Shown: positions 1 through 8,658 of the stretch, one piece after another
How the letters are laid out: each line of letters opens with the position of its first letter
Position numbering within the stretch: position 1 is the stretch's first letter
Assembly: GCF_009932475.1 (NCBI RefSeq)
Contig: NZ_BJOV01000003.1
Coordinates: forward strand, 620,001 to 684,000
DNA: 64,000 bases
Source: Gordonia spumicola
GTDB taxonomy: Bacteria > Actinomycetota > Actinomycetes > Mycobacteriales > Mycobacteriaceae
Direction of reading: 5' to 3'
The notes under the pieces: model-generated
Told to the model about the DNA's origin: nothing
What the model saw: only the letters and a program-made list of their open reading frames with translations
Database searches by the model: none
Translations under genes and position numbers: made by a program

Positions 1-1412
1 ACGTTCGCGGCGCCGGGGCCGTATGCGGCGATGCGGACCTGGCCGCCGGTGTGCTGTTCCTCGCCGGGCTCGAGCGAGGTGCCGTAGCTGACGGTGATCA
101 TCTCGCCGTCCTTCGTCGTCAGGTTGCGAGTGAGGCCGGGCATCGGGAGTTCCGCGTCGGGCTCGGCGACCTGGCTGGAGTGCGCGTGATCGCCGGTCAC
201 GATGACGAGCGTGTCCTTGCTCTCCTTGGCGAAGGCGAGAGCCGTGGTCACGGCGTCCGACAGCTGGACGGTCTCACCGATCTGGCCGCATGGGTCGGCG
301 TCGTGGTTCGCCTTGTCGATCGAACCCGATTCGACCTGTAGGAAGAAGCCCTTGTCGCCCTTGAGCAGGTCGATGGCCTTGCTCGTCATGTCGCCGAGCT
401 TCGGGACGTTCGACGTGAACTCGGGGTTCGGGGCGCACGTGACGGCCGGCTGCTTGTTGCCGTCCTTGACCGCCGTCGCCTTACCCCACACACGCGGAAG
501 GTTGCCGTCGGCGAAGACGCCGAGGAGCGGCTTGTCCTGGTCGGCGGACTGGACGTTCTTCAGTTCGTCGGCGCCCCGGATCACCTGGTAGCCGCGTTCT
601 TTGGCCTGGACGTCCAGGGTCTTGCCCTTGTACTCGCCCGCGGTGGCGGTCTCGGTGAAGGTCTCCCAGCCGCCGCCGAGGGTCACGTCGGGGCGGGCCG
701 CGAGGAGCTGTTCGGTGATCGACCCCTTGCCGCCGTTCTCCAGGGCGTTCTCCGGGCACTTCTCCAGTGTCGCCTTCGGGCCGTAGCACTTGCGCTGCGA
801 CACGTGCGCCACCTGCACGGCCGGGGTGGCGTCCTGGATCTCGGTGGTGGTGACATCGCCGGTCTTGAGGCCGTTGGCCTTCGCGATCTCAAGGATCGAC
901 CGCTGAGCCTTGCCGTTGACGTCGACGCCGATCGCACCGTTGTACGTCTTGGTCCCCGTCGACCACGCCGACCCGGACGCCGCCGAGTCGGTGACGTAGC
1001 TGGGCTTGTGCGAGGTCTTGTTCAGCGAGTATGTCGTGTAGTCGCCGCTGAAGGGGAGCTGATCGATGCCGGGGAGCTGCCCGGCCGCGCCATACTGGTA
1101 GTCGCGCGCCAGGGTCAACTCCTGGTTGGCGGTGCCGTCGCCGATGATCAGGATGACGTTCTTCGCGCCCGAGCGCTGGATCGAGTCGGCGATCGCCGCG
1201 GTCTGATCCTCGGTGAGACGACGCGCCCCGCCGTTCTGCGTGATGTCGCCCGTCGCCGCCCGCTGGATGTCGACGCCCGCGACCTTGTCGCCGTCGTTGC
1301 CGACGGCGTCGTCCGACGAGCACGCCCCGAGGACGCCGGTCGCACCGAGGACCGCGACCGCGCCGAGCGCGCTGATCGCCCGGACCTTCTTGTTGCCGTA
1401 TTTCTGAGCCAT
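1..1412 (-). CDS. phoA: Alkaline phosphatase, lipoprotein, C-terminus cut by window edge
   Basis: This hydrolyses phosphate monoesters outside the membrane to supply phosphate. The gene reads from an ATG at 1412 into the window edge, so about 470 residues are visible and the end is missing. The N-terminus is basic, then hydrophobic, and ends in a lipobox (VLGAC, Cys31), so it is probably a lipid-anchored exoenzyme. The family core is plain: a metal-binding [10 protein letters not shown] motif, the nucleophile in the [10 protein letters not shown] stretch (Ser about 143), and later [10 protein letters not shown] and TGDHAHSS metal-ligand segments. It is divergent from the histidine kinase at 1626. 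I could not confirm a PHO box in the 213-bp gap. The family call is firm. Confidence 0.93.
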   Translation of the reverse strand, partial: MAQKYGNKKVRAISALGAVAVLGATGVLGACSSDDAVGNDGDKVAGVDIQRAATGDITQNGGARRLTEDQTAAIADSIQRSGAKNVILIIGDGTANQELTLARDYQYGAAGQLPGIDQLPFSGDYTTYSLNKTSHKPSYVTDSAASGSAWSTGTKTYNGAIGVDVNGKAQRSILEIAKANGLKTGDVTTTEIQDATPAVQVAHVSQRKCYGPKATLEKCPENALENGGKGSITEQLLAARPDVTLGGGWETFTETATAGEYKGKTLDVQAKERGYQVIRGADELKNVQSADQDKPLLGVFADGNLPRVWGKATAVKDGNKQPAVTCAPNPEFTSNVPKLGDMTSKAIDLLKGDKGFFLQVESGSIDKANHDADPCGQIGETVQLSDAVTTALAFAKESKDTLVIVTGDHAHSSQVAEPDAELPMPGLTRNLTTKDGEMITVSYGTSLEPGEEQHTGGQVRIAAYGPGAAN

Positions 1413-1625
1413 GGACGTATGGCAACAGTCGAATATGAACTCGCGGAACCAGTCGGCTGAACAGATGACATACAGTCCGTGATCGACGCGTCTTCGTCTG
1501 CTCTCGTTAGCCCATAGCTCGCCGAGTCCGTCGCTCCACATGGGTCGAGCGTCCTCGATGCACGGGACGGTGTACGCGGTGGCAATGCGCTCCGCGGCGG
1601 CGGATACCGACTAGCGTCAGGACGC

Positions 1626-2858
1626 ATGTCGGGCGAACTGATCACCATCGCGATCCTCGGGGTGGCGTTGGCCGCGTTGCTGGTCGCGATCGCCCTGCGG
1701 ACGAGGAAGGTAGTGGCGACACCGCACGAGCGGGCCGTCTACGACACCCTGCAGACCGCGGCGCTGGCGGCGCGGCCCCTCCGCAGCGGGCTCACCGAAC
1801 AGTCGGCAGCGGAGGCCGTCGGACCGCTGCTGGCGTTGACCTCGGCCGACGGCGTGGCCCTGTACGGGCCGGGCGCCGAACTCCTCGCCCGCGCGGGCGA
1901 CGACGACCTGTGGACCCCGCCGATCATGACGGCGACCGCAGACCTCGCCGCGACGGCCCTGCGCGACCAGCGTCCGGCCGTCGAACGCGGACCCGGCGGG
2001 ACCGCGGCCCTCGCCCGACACCTGCTGGCCGCTCCCCTGCTCACCGACGACATCAGCGCGGGAGTCCTCGTCGTCGCCTCGCTCGACGAGCCGGGTCCGG
2101 GAAGAATCGGCGCGATCACCGAGGTGGCCCGCTACGCCGCCAGCCAGTTGCAGCTCGCCGAACTCGACGCGTCCCGCGCACGCCTCGACCGCGCCGAAGT
2201 CCTGGCGCTGCGCGCACAGATCAGCCCGCACTTCATCTACAACGCGCTCAACACGATCGCGTCGTTCGTCCGCACCGACCCCGACCGGGCGCGCGAACTG
2301 ATCCTCGACTTCGCCGACTTCACCCGCTACTCGTTCCGCGCGGCGGGCGAGTACACGGCGCTCGCCGACGAACTCCGCAACATCGACCGCTATCTGACCC
2401 TCGAACGCGCCCGCTTCGGGCCGGGACTCACCGTGAAACTGCAGGTGGCGCCGGAAGTGCTCGGCGTCGTCGTCCCGTTCCTGGCGCTGCAGCCGCTCGT
2501 GGAGAACGCGGTCCGCCACGGGCTCGCGGGGCGCAAGTCCGGGACCATCAGCATCGTCGCCCGCAACGAGGGCCCCGACTGCCTGCTGTCCATCGAAGAC
2601 GACGGCGTCGGCATGGACCCCGAACTGCTGCGGACCGGAGCCATCGACGCACTCGACCCGGCAGGCCCGGAGGAGTCGGACGGCGCGCACGTCGGGCTCA
2701 CCAATGTGGACCAACGTCTGCGGTCGGCGTTCGGCAACGACTACGGTCTAGTGGTCGACACCGCCGTCGGCGCGGGCACACGCGTGAGCATGCGGATCCC
2801 CAAGTTCGCGTCCGGCATCCGCGTCGACCCGGCCGCCGACGGGAGGGATGACCGATGA
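1626..2858 (+). CDS. LytS/YehU-type sensor histidine kinase
   Basis: This is the sensor of a two-component system; it phosphorylates the LytTR regulator encoded next. It has one membrane segment at about residues 4-24, a GAF-like sensing region around 50-170, and a His_kinase domain (PF06580 type) with the phospho-accepting histidine in QISPHFIYNALNTI (His202). A degenerate HATPase follows, with the N-box VENAVRHG (Asn294) and G-box DDGVGMD (Asp326). The 410-residue length is normal for short members that lack the multi-pass 5TM-LYK domain. The stop overlaps the next start by four bases (ATGA), so the two are co-translated. The symporter genes just downstream suggest that it senses a carboxylate, as BtsS/YpdA do for pyruvate, but that is inference. 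Confidence 0.92.
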   Translation: MSGELITIAILGVALAALLVAIALRTRKVVATPHERAVYDTLQTAALAARPLRSGLTEQSAAEAVGPLLALTSADGVALYGPGAELLARAGDDDLWTPPIMTATADLAATALRDQRPAVERGPGGTAALARHLLAAPLLTDDISAGVLVVASLDEPGPGRIGAITEVARYAASQLQLAELDASRARLDRAEVLALRAQISPHFIYNALNTIASFVRTDPDRARELILDFADFTRYSFRAAGEYTALADELRNIDRYLTLERARFGPGLTVKLQVAPEVLGVVVPFLALQPLVENAVRHGLAGRKSGTISIVARNEGPDCLLSIEDDGVGMDPELLRTGAIDALDPAGPEESDGAHVGLTNVDQRLRSAFGNDYGLVVDTAVGAGTRVSMRIPKFASGIRVDPAADGRDDR

Positions 2859-3625
2859 CCGGACTGACAGTCCTCGCCGTCGACGACGAAGCCCCCGCCC
2901 TCGACGAACTCGCCTACCTCCTGAACAGGCACGACGCCGTCGCGGCCGTCATCACGGCGTCCGACGCGACAAGCGCCCTGCGCGAGCTCGCCGACCGGGA
3001 CGTCGACGCCGTGTTCCTCGACATCTCGATGCCGGGCCTGTCCGGGATGGAACTCGCGGGCGTGCTCGCCAACTACGCGTCGCCGCCGCCGATCGTCTTC
3101 GTGACCGCGCACGACGACCGCGCCGTGGACGCCTTCGAGATCGGCGCCCTCGACTACCTGCTCAAGCCGCTCCGCGACGCCCGACTGCACCAGGCCGTCG
3201 ACCGGGTGGTCGCCCACCTGGGGACCGCTGCCGACGAACCCGAGCCCGTCGTCGAGAGCGACGAGGTGATCCCTGTCGAGTCGGCGGGCGTCACCTCGCT
3301 CGTGCGACGCGACGCGATCTCCTGGGTGGAGGCCGTCGGCGACTATGCCCGACTGCACACCGACACCGGCCCGCACCTGGTCCGGGTGACCCTGTCGACC
3401 CTCGAAACCCGCTGGCAGTCGGCCGGTTTCGCCCGAGTGCACCGCAGTTACCTGGTGAATCTGCCGATGGTCGTCGGGCTCCGATCGTCCGGAACGACGA
3501 CGATGGTCCGCGTCCAGGCGAACGGCCGGTCGGCCGCCGTCGAACTGCCCGTCAGCCGCAGACAGGTCCGCGAGCTGAAGGACCGCCTGGTCCGCGACCC
3601 GATGCGCACCATCCGCGGCGTCTGA
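2855..3625 (+). CDS. LytTR-family response regulator
   Basis: This is the DNA-binding partner of the upstream kinase. Residues 1-120 form a receiver domain with acidic residues Asp10/Asp11, phospho-acceptor Asp56 (FLDISMPG), Thr84 and Lys104 (LKPL). Residues about 150-256 form a LytTR domain (ISWVEAVGDYARLHT ... FARVHRSYLVNL). LytTR proteins bind imperfect direct repeats upstream of target promoters. The ATG overlaps the kinase stop by four bases. A small membrane protein gene and two solute symporters follow on the same strand and are the obvious regulatory targets, though no operator was identified. Confidence 0.93.
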   Translation: MTGLTVLAVDDEAPALDELAYLLNRHDAVAAVITASDATSALRELADRDVDAVFLDISMPGLSGMELAGVLANYASPPPIVFVTAHDDRAVDAFEIGALDYLLKPLRDARLHQAVDRVVAHLGTAADEPEPVVESDEVIPVESAGVTSLVRRDAISWVEAVGDYARLHTDTGPHLVRVTLSTLETRWQSAGFARVHRSYLVNLPMVVGLRSSGTTTMVRVQANGRSAAVELPVSRRQVRELKDRLVRDPMRTIRGV

Positions 3626-3626
3626 C

Positions 3627-3998
3627 ATGCCCGACTTCCCGCCCCGCGAACGCGTGGTCCTGTCTCAACGACGCGGGGCCCGCATGGTGCGGACCCGTGT
3701 CCAGGTGGCCGAACAGAGCGGAGTCGGCGAACATCTCGTCCGCGGTCTGGTCCGCGCCCAACTGGCGCTGGCGGTCCGCCTCGGTCTGGCAGTCGTGCTG
3801 ATCTTCGTCGCCATCCCTGTCCTCGGCGCGACCGTCGAACCGTTCGCCTCCGCCACCGTCGTCGGCATTCGGTTGAACTGGGTGATTCTCGGCGTCCTCC
3901 CCTACCCCGTCCTCTACCTCGCGGGCCGCCTCTACCTCCGCCTCGCCGAACAAGCCGAACGCGACTTCGAACGCCTCACCTCCGACGAGCCGTCGTGA
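3627..3998 (+). CDS. Small two-span membrane protein, function unknown
   Basis: This 123-residue protein starts one base after the response regulator stop. It has a basic cytoplasmic N-terminal half and two hydrophobic segments (about residues 48-68 and 82-102) joined by a short loop, and ends in a charged tail. Small proteins of this layout (DUF485-like) often precede acetate-type sodium:solute symporters, and a symporter gene follows after a palindromic repeat. I do not recognise a specific family. It may be an accessory subunit of the symporter at 4123. Confidence 0.75.
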   Translation: MPDFPPRERVVLSQRRGARMVRTRVQVAEQSGVGEHLVRGLVRAQLALAVRLGLAVVLIFVAIPVLGATVEPFASATVVGIRLNWVILGVLPYPVLYLAGRLYLRLAEQAERDFERLTSDEPS

Positions 3999-4007
3999 GT
4001 GGCAACA

Positions 4008-4102
4008 CGCTTCGACTCGCTGCGCTCGCTCAACGAACGGGGGAAGGAAGCCCAGCGGGGAGAGTCAGCCCGGTCGTTGAGCGAGCGAAGCGAGTCGAAG
4101 CG
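4008..4102. repeat. Long inverted repeat of the tcgactcgctgcgctcgctc family
   Basis: Arms at 4008-4036 and 4074-4102 (29 bases each, one mismatch) enclose a 37-base loop. The same core recurs at 47073-47134 and 59869-59936. It lies between two co-directional genes and could form a strong hairpin in RNA from either strand. Confidence 0.85.
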
Positions 4103-4122
4103 TCCATCCAGGACCACACCCG

Positions 4123-5802
4123 ATGAGCGGGTGGACGCTGGCCGCGGTGATCGCCGCGGCCGCGGGAACCCTCGCCGCCGGCGCCTACGCGGGACGGGGC
4201 GCCCGCTCGACGTCCGACTTCCTCGTCGCCTCGCGCGGTATCGGCCCCGGCTGGAACGCCGCGGCCATCGCGGGCGAATACCTGTCGGCCGCATCGTTCC
4301 TCGGTGTCGCCGGGCTCGTCGCGAAGTACGGCGCCGACGCCCTCTGGTACCCGATCGGTTTCACCGCCGGGTACCTCGCGCTGCTGCTGTTCGTCGCCGC
4401 GCCGCTGCGGCGGTCCGGTGCGTACACGGTCCCCGACTTCGCCGAGTTCCGTCTCGCCTCGCCTCGCGCGCGCCGGGTGTCGATGCTGGTGGTGGTCGGC
4501 ATCTGCGTCCTCTACCTGGTGCCGCAATTGCAGGGCGCGGGCCTCACCCTCGACATCCTGCTCGGCCTGCCGTCGTGGATCGGCGTGCTCGCGGTCGGAC
4601 TCCTGGTGATCGTCAACGTGGTCGGCGGCGGCATGCGGTCGGTGACGTTCGCGCAGGCCGCGACCTACTGGCTCAAGTTGACGGCGATCGCCGTGCCTGC
4701 CCTCGCGATGGCGGTCCTCTTCCTCGGCAGCCCGCACCGGCTGGGTGATCCGGTTCCACCGCATGTGCAGACCGCGACGACGGTCGACGTCGGTCGCACC
4801 GTCTCCGTCCGCATCGACGATCCGACCGGCGTCCTGATCGACGGAGCCCCGACCGTGCGCGGCGTCGTGACCGTCGCCGAGGGCTCGACGATCCGACTGG
4901 CCGCCGGAGCCCAGACTCCCATCGTCTCCGGCATCCCGCGGACGGGCGACGCCTGGGCGTCGTCCGGCGGCGGCCTCGGCGGCGACCACCCGATGTACCA
5001 GGTGCTGTCCCTGATGGTCGCGACGTTCCTCGGCGCGATCGGCCTGCCTCACGTACTGGTCCGGTTCTACACGAACCCCGATGGTCGGGCGGCCCGCCGG
5101 ACCGCTCTCAACGTGATCGCCGCACTGTCGGTGTTCTACCTGTTCCCGACGATCCTCGGCGCTCTCGCCCGGGTGTGGACACCGCAGATCCTGTCGACGG
5201 GCAACGCCGACGCCGCCGTCCTGCTCCTGCCGTCCGCCGCACTCGGCGGAGTGTGGGGCACGCTGCTCGGAGCCCTCGTCGCCGCGGGCGCGATCGCCGC
5301 GTTCCTCGCGACGTCGTCGGGTCTGCTGGTGTCGATCGCCGGTGTCATGTCGACCGATCTGCTGCCCGCGGGCGTCCGCAGCTTCCGGATCTGTGCGGTC
5401 GTCGGGGGACTCGTCCCGATCGGGTTGGCGTTGAGCGCCGGGTCGTTGGAGCTGTCGCGGTCGGTCGGCCTCGTGTTCGCCGTGTCCGCCGCCACGTTCT
5501 GTCCGCTGCTCCTCCTGGGCATCTGGTGGCGCGGTCTCACCGCGACCGGAGCCGTCACCGGACTCGTCGTCGGCGGCATCACGTCGATCACATCCGTCAC
5601 CCTGGTGGCCGTCGACGTGCTCGACGGCTGGCCCGGCGTGATCGCCGACTATCCGGCCGCCGTCACCGTGCCGTTGACGTTCGCGGTGATGATCGGAGTC
5701 AGCCGAATGACACGCGCGACGGTTCCCCCGCGGGTCGCCGGTATCTTCGCAGCCATGCATGTACCGGAACGTCTCGGTCTCGGGGTGGAGAGGACTCCCT
5801 GA
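4123..5802 (+). CDS. Sodium:solute symporter (SSS family, ActP-like)
   Basis: This is predicted to take up a small monocarboxylate using the sodium gradient. It is 559 residues with about 13 membrane spans. The signature around residues 45-75 (GEYLSAASFLGVAGLV) and GLPHVLVRFYTNP (about 310-322) are typical of the acetate/pyruvate ActP/MctC branch. An extra outer segment at about residues 206-280, rich in beta-forming and charged residues, is longer than in the second symporter of the window and may be a substrate-gating or sensing insertion. The stop codon shares a base with the next start (TGATG). Confidence 0.9.
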   Translation: MSGWTLAAVIAAAAGTLAAGAYAGRGARSTSDFLVASRGIGPGWNAAAIAGEYLSAASFLGVAGLVAKYGADALWYPIGFTAGYLALLLFVAAPLRRSGAYTVPDFAEFRLASPRARRVSMLVVVGICVLYLVPQLQGAGLTLDILLGLPSWIGVLAVGLLVIVNVVGGGMRSVTFAQAATYWLKLTAIAVPALAMAVLFLGSPHRLGDPVPPHVQTATTVDVGRTVSVRIDDPTGVLIDGAPTVRGVVTVAEGSTIRLAAGAQTPIVSGIPRTGDAWASSGGGLGGDHPMYQVLSLMVATFLGAIGLPHVLVRFYTNPDGRAARRTALNVIAALSVFYLFPTILGALARVWTPQILSTGNADAAVLLLPSAALGGVWGTLLGALVAAGAIAAFLATSSGLLVSIAGVMSTDLLPAGVRSFRICAVVGGLVPIGLALSAGSLELSRSVGLVFAVSAATFCPLLLLGIWWRGLTATGAVTGLVVGGITSITSVTLVAVDVLDGWPGVIADYPAAVTVPLTFAVMIGVSRMTRATVPPRVAGIFAAMHVPERLGLGVERTP

Positions 5803-6434
5803 TGGGCGCCGGGGGTGCTGGGCTCATCCTCATTCTCGTCCCGCTGATGGTGGTCATCGTTCTGGTGGGCACGCTCCTGCTCGTCATCGCCTGGAACACC
5901 CGCGGCGACAAGCACTCCCGGACCACGGCGATCATCGGCGGTGTGCTCATCGGAACCGTGGTCCTCCCCGTCGCCGGAGCCCTGTTCTTCGGGGCCATCG
6001 CCGGGGTCTTCCTCAACGACCCGAAGACCCTCGTCGTCGATCTCCGCAGTCCCGCCAACGCCTCCGAGCTGGGTGGCACCCCGTTCGAAGGTTCCGACAC
6101 GATCCGCGAATTCACCTCCGAGAACATCGATCTCACGCTCCCCGACGGCTCCACGTTCACGGCGCACGATGTGACGATCTCCGTCCATACAGACACCTCC
6201 GATCGCATCGAGTTCGTGTCGATCAACCGCCGCCTCACAGAGCCCTGGGGCGACGCCGTCGACACTCTCCGCGACTGGTCGCACGACCTCGGCGTGGCCG
6301 TTCAGACGCCGACGCGCCACGACGTGCAGTGGGAGCAGTCGGCAGAGTCCGGCGGCGCCGTCGTCGACCTGCGCCTGTATCCGACGAGCGCTGGGAACGG
6401 CACGGTGTACCTCACGGTCCGACTCGACCGCTGA
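5802..6434 (+). CDS. Two-span membrane-anchored protein, function unknown
   Basis: The ATG at 5802 overlaps the symporter stop (TGATG), which favours this start over longer readings. The 210-residue product has two hydrophobic segments (about residues 6-28 and 43-68) and then a soluble domain of about 140 residues with no cysteines that I cannot assign. Translational coupling suggests that it works with the symporter at 4123 or in its quality control. It is not DUF485. Confidence 0.7.
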   Translation: MGAGGAGLILILVPLMVVIVLVGTLLLVIAWNTRGDKHSRTTAIIGGVLIGTVVLPVAGALFFGAIAGVFLNDPKTLVVDLRSPANASELGGTPFEGSDTIREFTSENIDLTLPDGSTFTAHDVTISVHTDTSDRIEFVSINRRLTEPWGDAVDTLRDWSHDLGVAVQTPTRHDVQWEQSAESGGAVVDLRLYPTSAGNGTVYLTVRLDR

Positions 6435-6577
6435 CCGTTCGCCGACGACGACGGACCGTTCGTCGCACCGTCGACAGACCTCGTCGATCAGCTCACAACT
6501 TCTCTCCTGTGTGACACCGGTCTCGTTCATGCTCATCGCATGCGATTCACAGTCAACTCACCAGCGAAGGAGTGATC

Positions 6578-6943
6578 GTGTCCGACCAGCCTCCCGCCAG
6601 GCTCGAACCGTCGCCCGACGAGTTCCTCGTAGCCCAGGCCAGCCCCGAATTCACCAAGCTCCGCGCGAGTCTGCGGCGCTTCGTCTTCCCGTTGTCGGCG
6701 TTCTTCCTCATCTGGTACGGCGTGTACGTGCTGCTCGGCGCGTTCGCGACCGACTTCATGGGCACCAAGGTGTGGGGCAACATCAACGTCGGTCTCATCC
6801 TGGGTCTCCTCCAGTTCGTGACGACGTTCGCCATCACGTTCGCCTACGTCCGGTTCGCGAACCGAGACCTCGATCCGCAGGCGGACGCGATCCGCCAGAA
6901 GTTCGCCGACGGCGAGTACGCCGCGGTCGCGAAGGAGAAGTGA
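6578..6943 (+). CDS. DUF485 family membrane protein
   Basis: This 121-residue protein carries the DUF485 pattern: an amphipathic N-terminus ending FTKLRASLRRFVFP, two membrane spans (about residues 35-58 and 70-90) and the segment FAYVRFANRDLDPQADAIR. DUF485 genes almost always precede acetate/monocarboxylate symporters and are thought to be accessory subunits. I chose the GTG at 6578 rather than 6572 because the AGGAG at 6568-6572 is then 5 bases away. The stop overlaps the next start as TGATG. Confidence 0.9.
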   Translation: MSDQPPARLEPSPDEFLVAQASPEFTKLRASLRRFVFPLSAFFLIWYGVYVLLGAFATDFMGTKVWGNINVGLILGLLQFVTTFAITFAYVRFANRDLDPQADAIRQKFADGEYAAVAKEK

Positions 6944-8574
6944 TGACCACCCGACTCGCAGCAGCCGAAGCCGTCGGCAATCCGACCGTCAACATCTCGA
7001 TCTTCATCGCCTTCGTCGCCATCACGATGTTCGTGGTGATCAGGGCCAGCCGCAAGAACACGTCGGCGTCCGAGTTCTTCACCGCGGGCGGCGGCTTCTC
7101 CGGCCCGCAGAACGGCATCGCGATCGCGGGCGACTACCTGTCGGCCGCCAGCTTCCTCGGCATCGCGGGCGCCATCGCCGTCTACGGCTACGACGGCTTC
7201 CTGTACTCGATCGGCTTCCTCGTCGCGTGGCTCGTCGCCCTGCTGCTGGTGGCCGAACTCCTCCGCAACACCGGTCGGTTCACGATGGCCGACGTCTTGA
7301 GCTTCCGCCTCAAGGAGCGCCCGGTCCGCATGGCGGCCGCCATCTCGACGCTCGTCGTGTCGCTGTTCTACCTGCTGGCGCAGATGGCGGGTGCGGGCGG
7401 CCTCGTCGCGCTGCTGCTGAACATCCACTCGAAGTCGGGTCAGGCGATCGTCATCGCCGTCGTCGGCGTCCTGATGATCGTGTACGTCCTGATCGGCGGC
7501 ATGAAGGGCACCACCTGGGTGCAGATCATCAAGGCCGTCCTGCTGATCGCGGGCGCCGCGATCATGACGGCGATCGTGCTGATCAAGTTCGGATTCAACA
7601 TCTCGCACCTGATGGGTGAGGCCCAGAGCATGTTCACCGGCTCGTCCGACTCGAAGGTCGCCGCGCGCGACGTCCTGGCGCCCGGAGCCAAGTACGGCGG
7701 GTCGACGGAGTCGAAGATCAACTTCCTGTCCCTCGGTCTCGCCCTCGTCTTGGGCACCGCGGGTCTGCCGCACGTCCTGATGCGCTTCTACACGGTCCCC
7801 ACCGCGAAGGAAGCACGACGCTCCGTCGTCTGGGCGATCACCCTGATCGGTGCGTTCTACCTGTTCACGCTGGTCCTCGGCTACGGTGCGGCCGCACTCG
7901 TCGGCCCGGAGAAGATCCTCGGCGCGGCGGGCGGCGAGAACGCCGCGGCCCCGCTGCTGGCCCTCGAACTCGGCGGCACGGTCCTGCTCGGCATCATCTC
8001 GGCGGTCGCGTTCGCGACGATCCTCGCCGTGGTCGCCGGTCTCGCGATCACCGCGTCGGCGTCGTTCGCCCACGACATCTACGCTTCGGTCATCAAGCGC
8101 GGCCAGGCGTCGGAGACCGATCAGGTCCGCGTCTCCCGGATCACCGTCGTCGTCCTCGGCGTCGCGTCGATCGTGCTCGGCATCCTCGCCAACGGGCAGA
8201 ACATCGCGTTCCTCGTCGCCCTGGCGTTCGCGGTGGCGGCGTCGGCAAACCTGCCGACCATCGTGTTCTCCCTGTACTGGCGCCGGTTCAACACCCGCGG
8301 CGCACTGTGGAGCATGTACGGCGGTCTGATCTCGTGCATCGTCCTGATCGTCTTCTCGCCCGCCGTCTCCGGCACCGCGAAGTCGATGATCAAGGGCTCC
8401 GACTTCCACTGGTTCCCGCTCGAGAACCCCGGCATCGTGTCGATCCCGCTGGCATTCGTCCTCGGCATCGTCGGCACTCTGACGTCGCGCGACCGCGGCA
8501 ATCCCGCCAAGAACGCAGAGATGGAGGTCCGCTCCCTCACCGGAGTCGGAGCCGAGGGCGCCGTCGCCCACTGA
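6943..8574 (+). CDS. actP: Cation/acetate (monocarboxylate) symporter, ActP/MctC-like
   Basis: This takes up acetate, propionate or pyruvate with sodium or protons. At 543 residues it matches the length of ActP and of corynebacterial MctC. Diagnostic stretches are GDYLSAASFLGIAGAIA, the sodium-site region GTAGLPHVLMRFYTVP, and LYWRRFNTRGA near the end. The preceding DUF485 gene is translationally coupled (TGATG). Together with the LytS/LytTR genes upstream this looks like a carboxylate sensing and uptake locus. The exact substrate cannot be read from the sequence. Confidence 0.93.
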   Translation: MTTRLAAAEAVGNPTVNISIFIAFVAITMFVVIRASRKNTSASEFFTAGGGFSGPQNGIAIAGDYLSAASFLGIAGAIAVYGYDGFLYSIGFLVAWLVALLLVAELLRNTGRFTMADVLSFRLKERPVRMAAAISTLVVSLFYLLAQMAGAGGLVALLLNIHSKSGQAIVIAVVGVLMIVYVLIGGMKGTTWVQIIKAVLLIAGAAIMTAIVLIKFGFNISHLMGEAQSMFTGSSDSKVAARDVLAPGAKYGGSTESKINFLSLGLALVLGTAGLPHVLMRFYTVPTAKEARRSVVWAITLIGAFYLFTLVLGYGAAALVGPEKILGAAGGENAAAPLLALELGGTVLLGIISAVAFATILAVVAGLAITASASFAHDIYASVIKRGQASETDQVRVSRITVVVLGVASIVLGILANGQNIAFLVALAFAVAASANLPTIVFSLYWRRFNTRGALWSMYGGLISCIVLIVFSPAVSGTAKSMIKGSDFHWFPLENPGIVSIPLAFVLGIVGTLTSRDRGNPAKNAEMEVRSLTGVGAEGAVAH

Positions 8575-8585
8575 CCTCTTCGCCG

Positions 8586-8649
8586 AACAGTCACCGCTCC
8601 GGGGCGGCGATGCTCTCACGAGTATCGCTTCCCTGGAGCGGTGACTGTT
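8586..8649. terminator. Bidirectional hairpin between convergent genes
   Basis: Perfect 15-base arms (8586-8600 and 8635-8649; aacagtcaccgctcc and its complement) enclose a loop that contains a second partial pairing. The hairpin lies exactly between the convergent symporter and amidase stops. There is no strong T-tract. Confidence 0.7.
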
Positions 8650-8658
8650 AGGACGGCC

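Noticed and set aside
1413..1460. PHO box before phoA
   Set aside because: The GTTCC and GTTCA on the minus strand are 9 bases apart instead of the 11-base period of actinobacterial PHO boxes, and no third repeat is seen.
5175..6434. A 419-codon reading for the membrane protein after the first symporter
   Set aside because: The first 209 codons are a shadow of the symporter; the ATG at 5802 overlapping its stop is the likely start.
8586..8649. Riboswitch or small RNA with a long stem
   Set aside because: Its place exactly between convergent stops and its simple palindromic arms fit a two-way terminator better.
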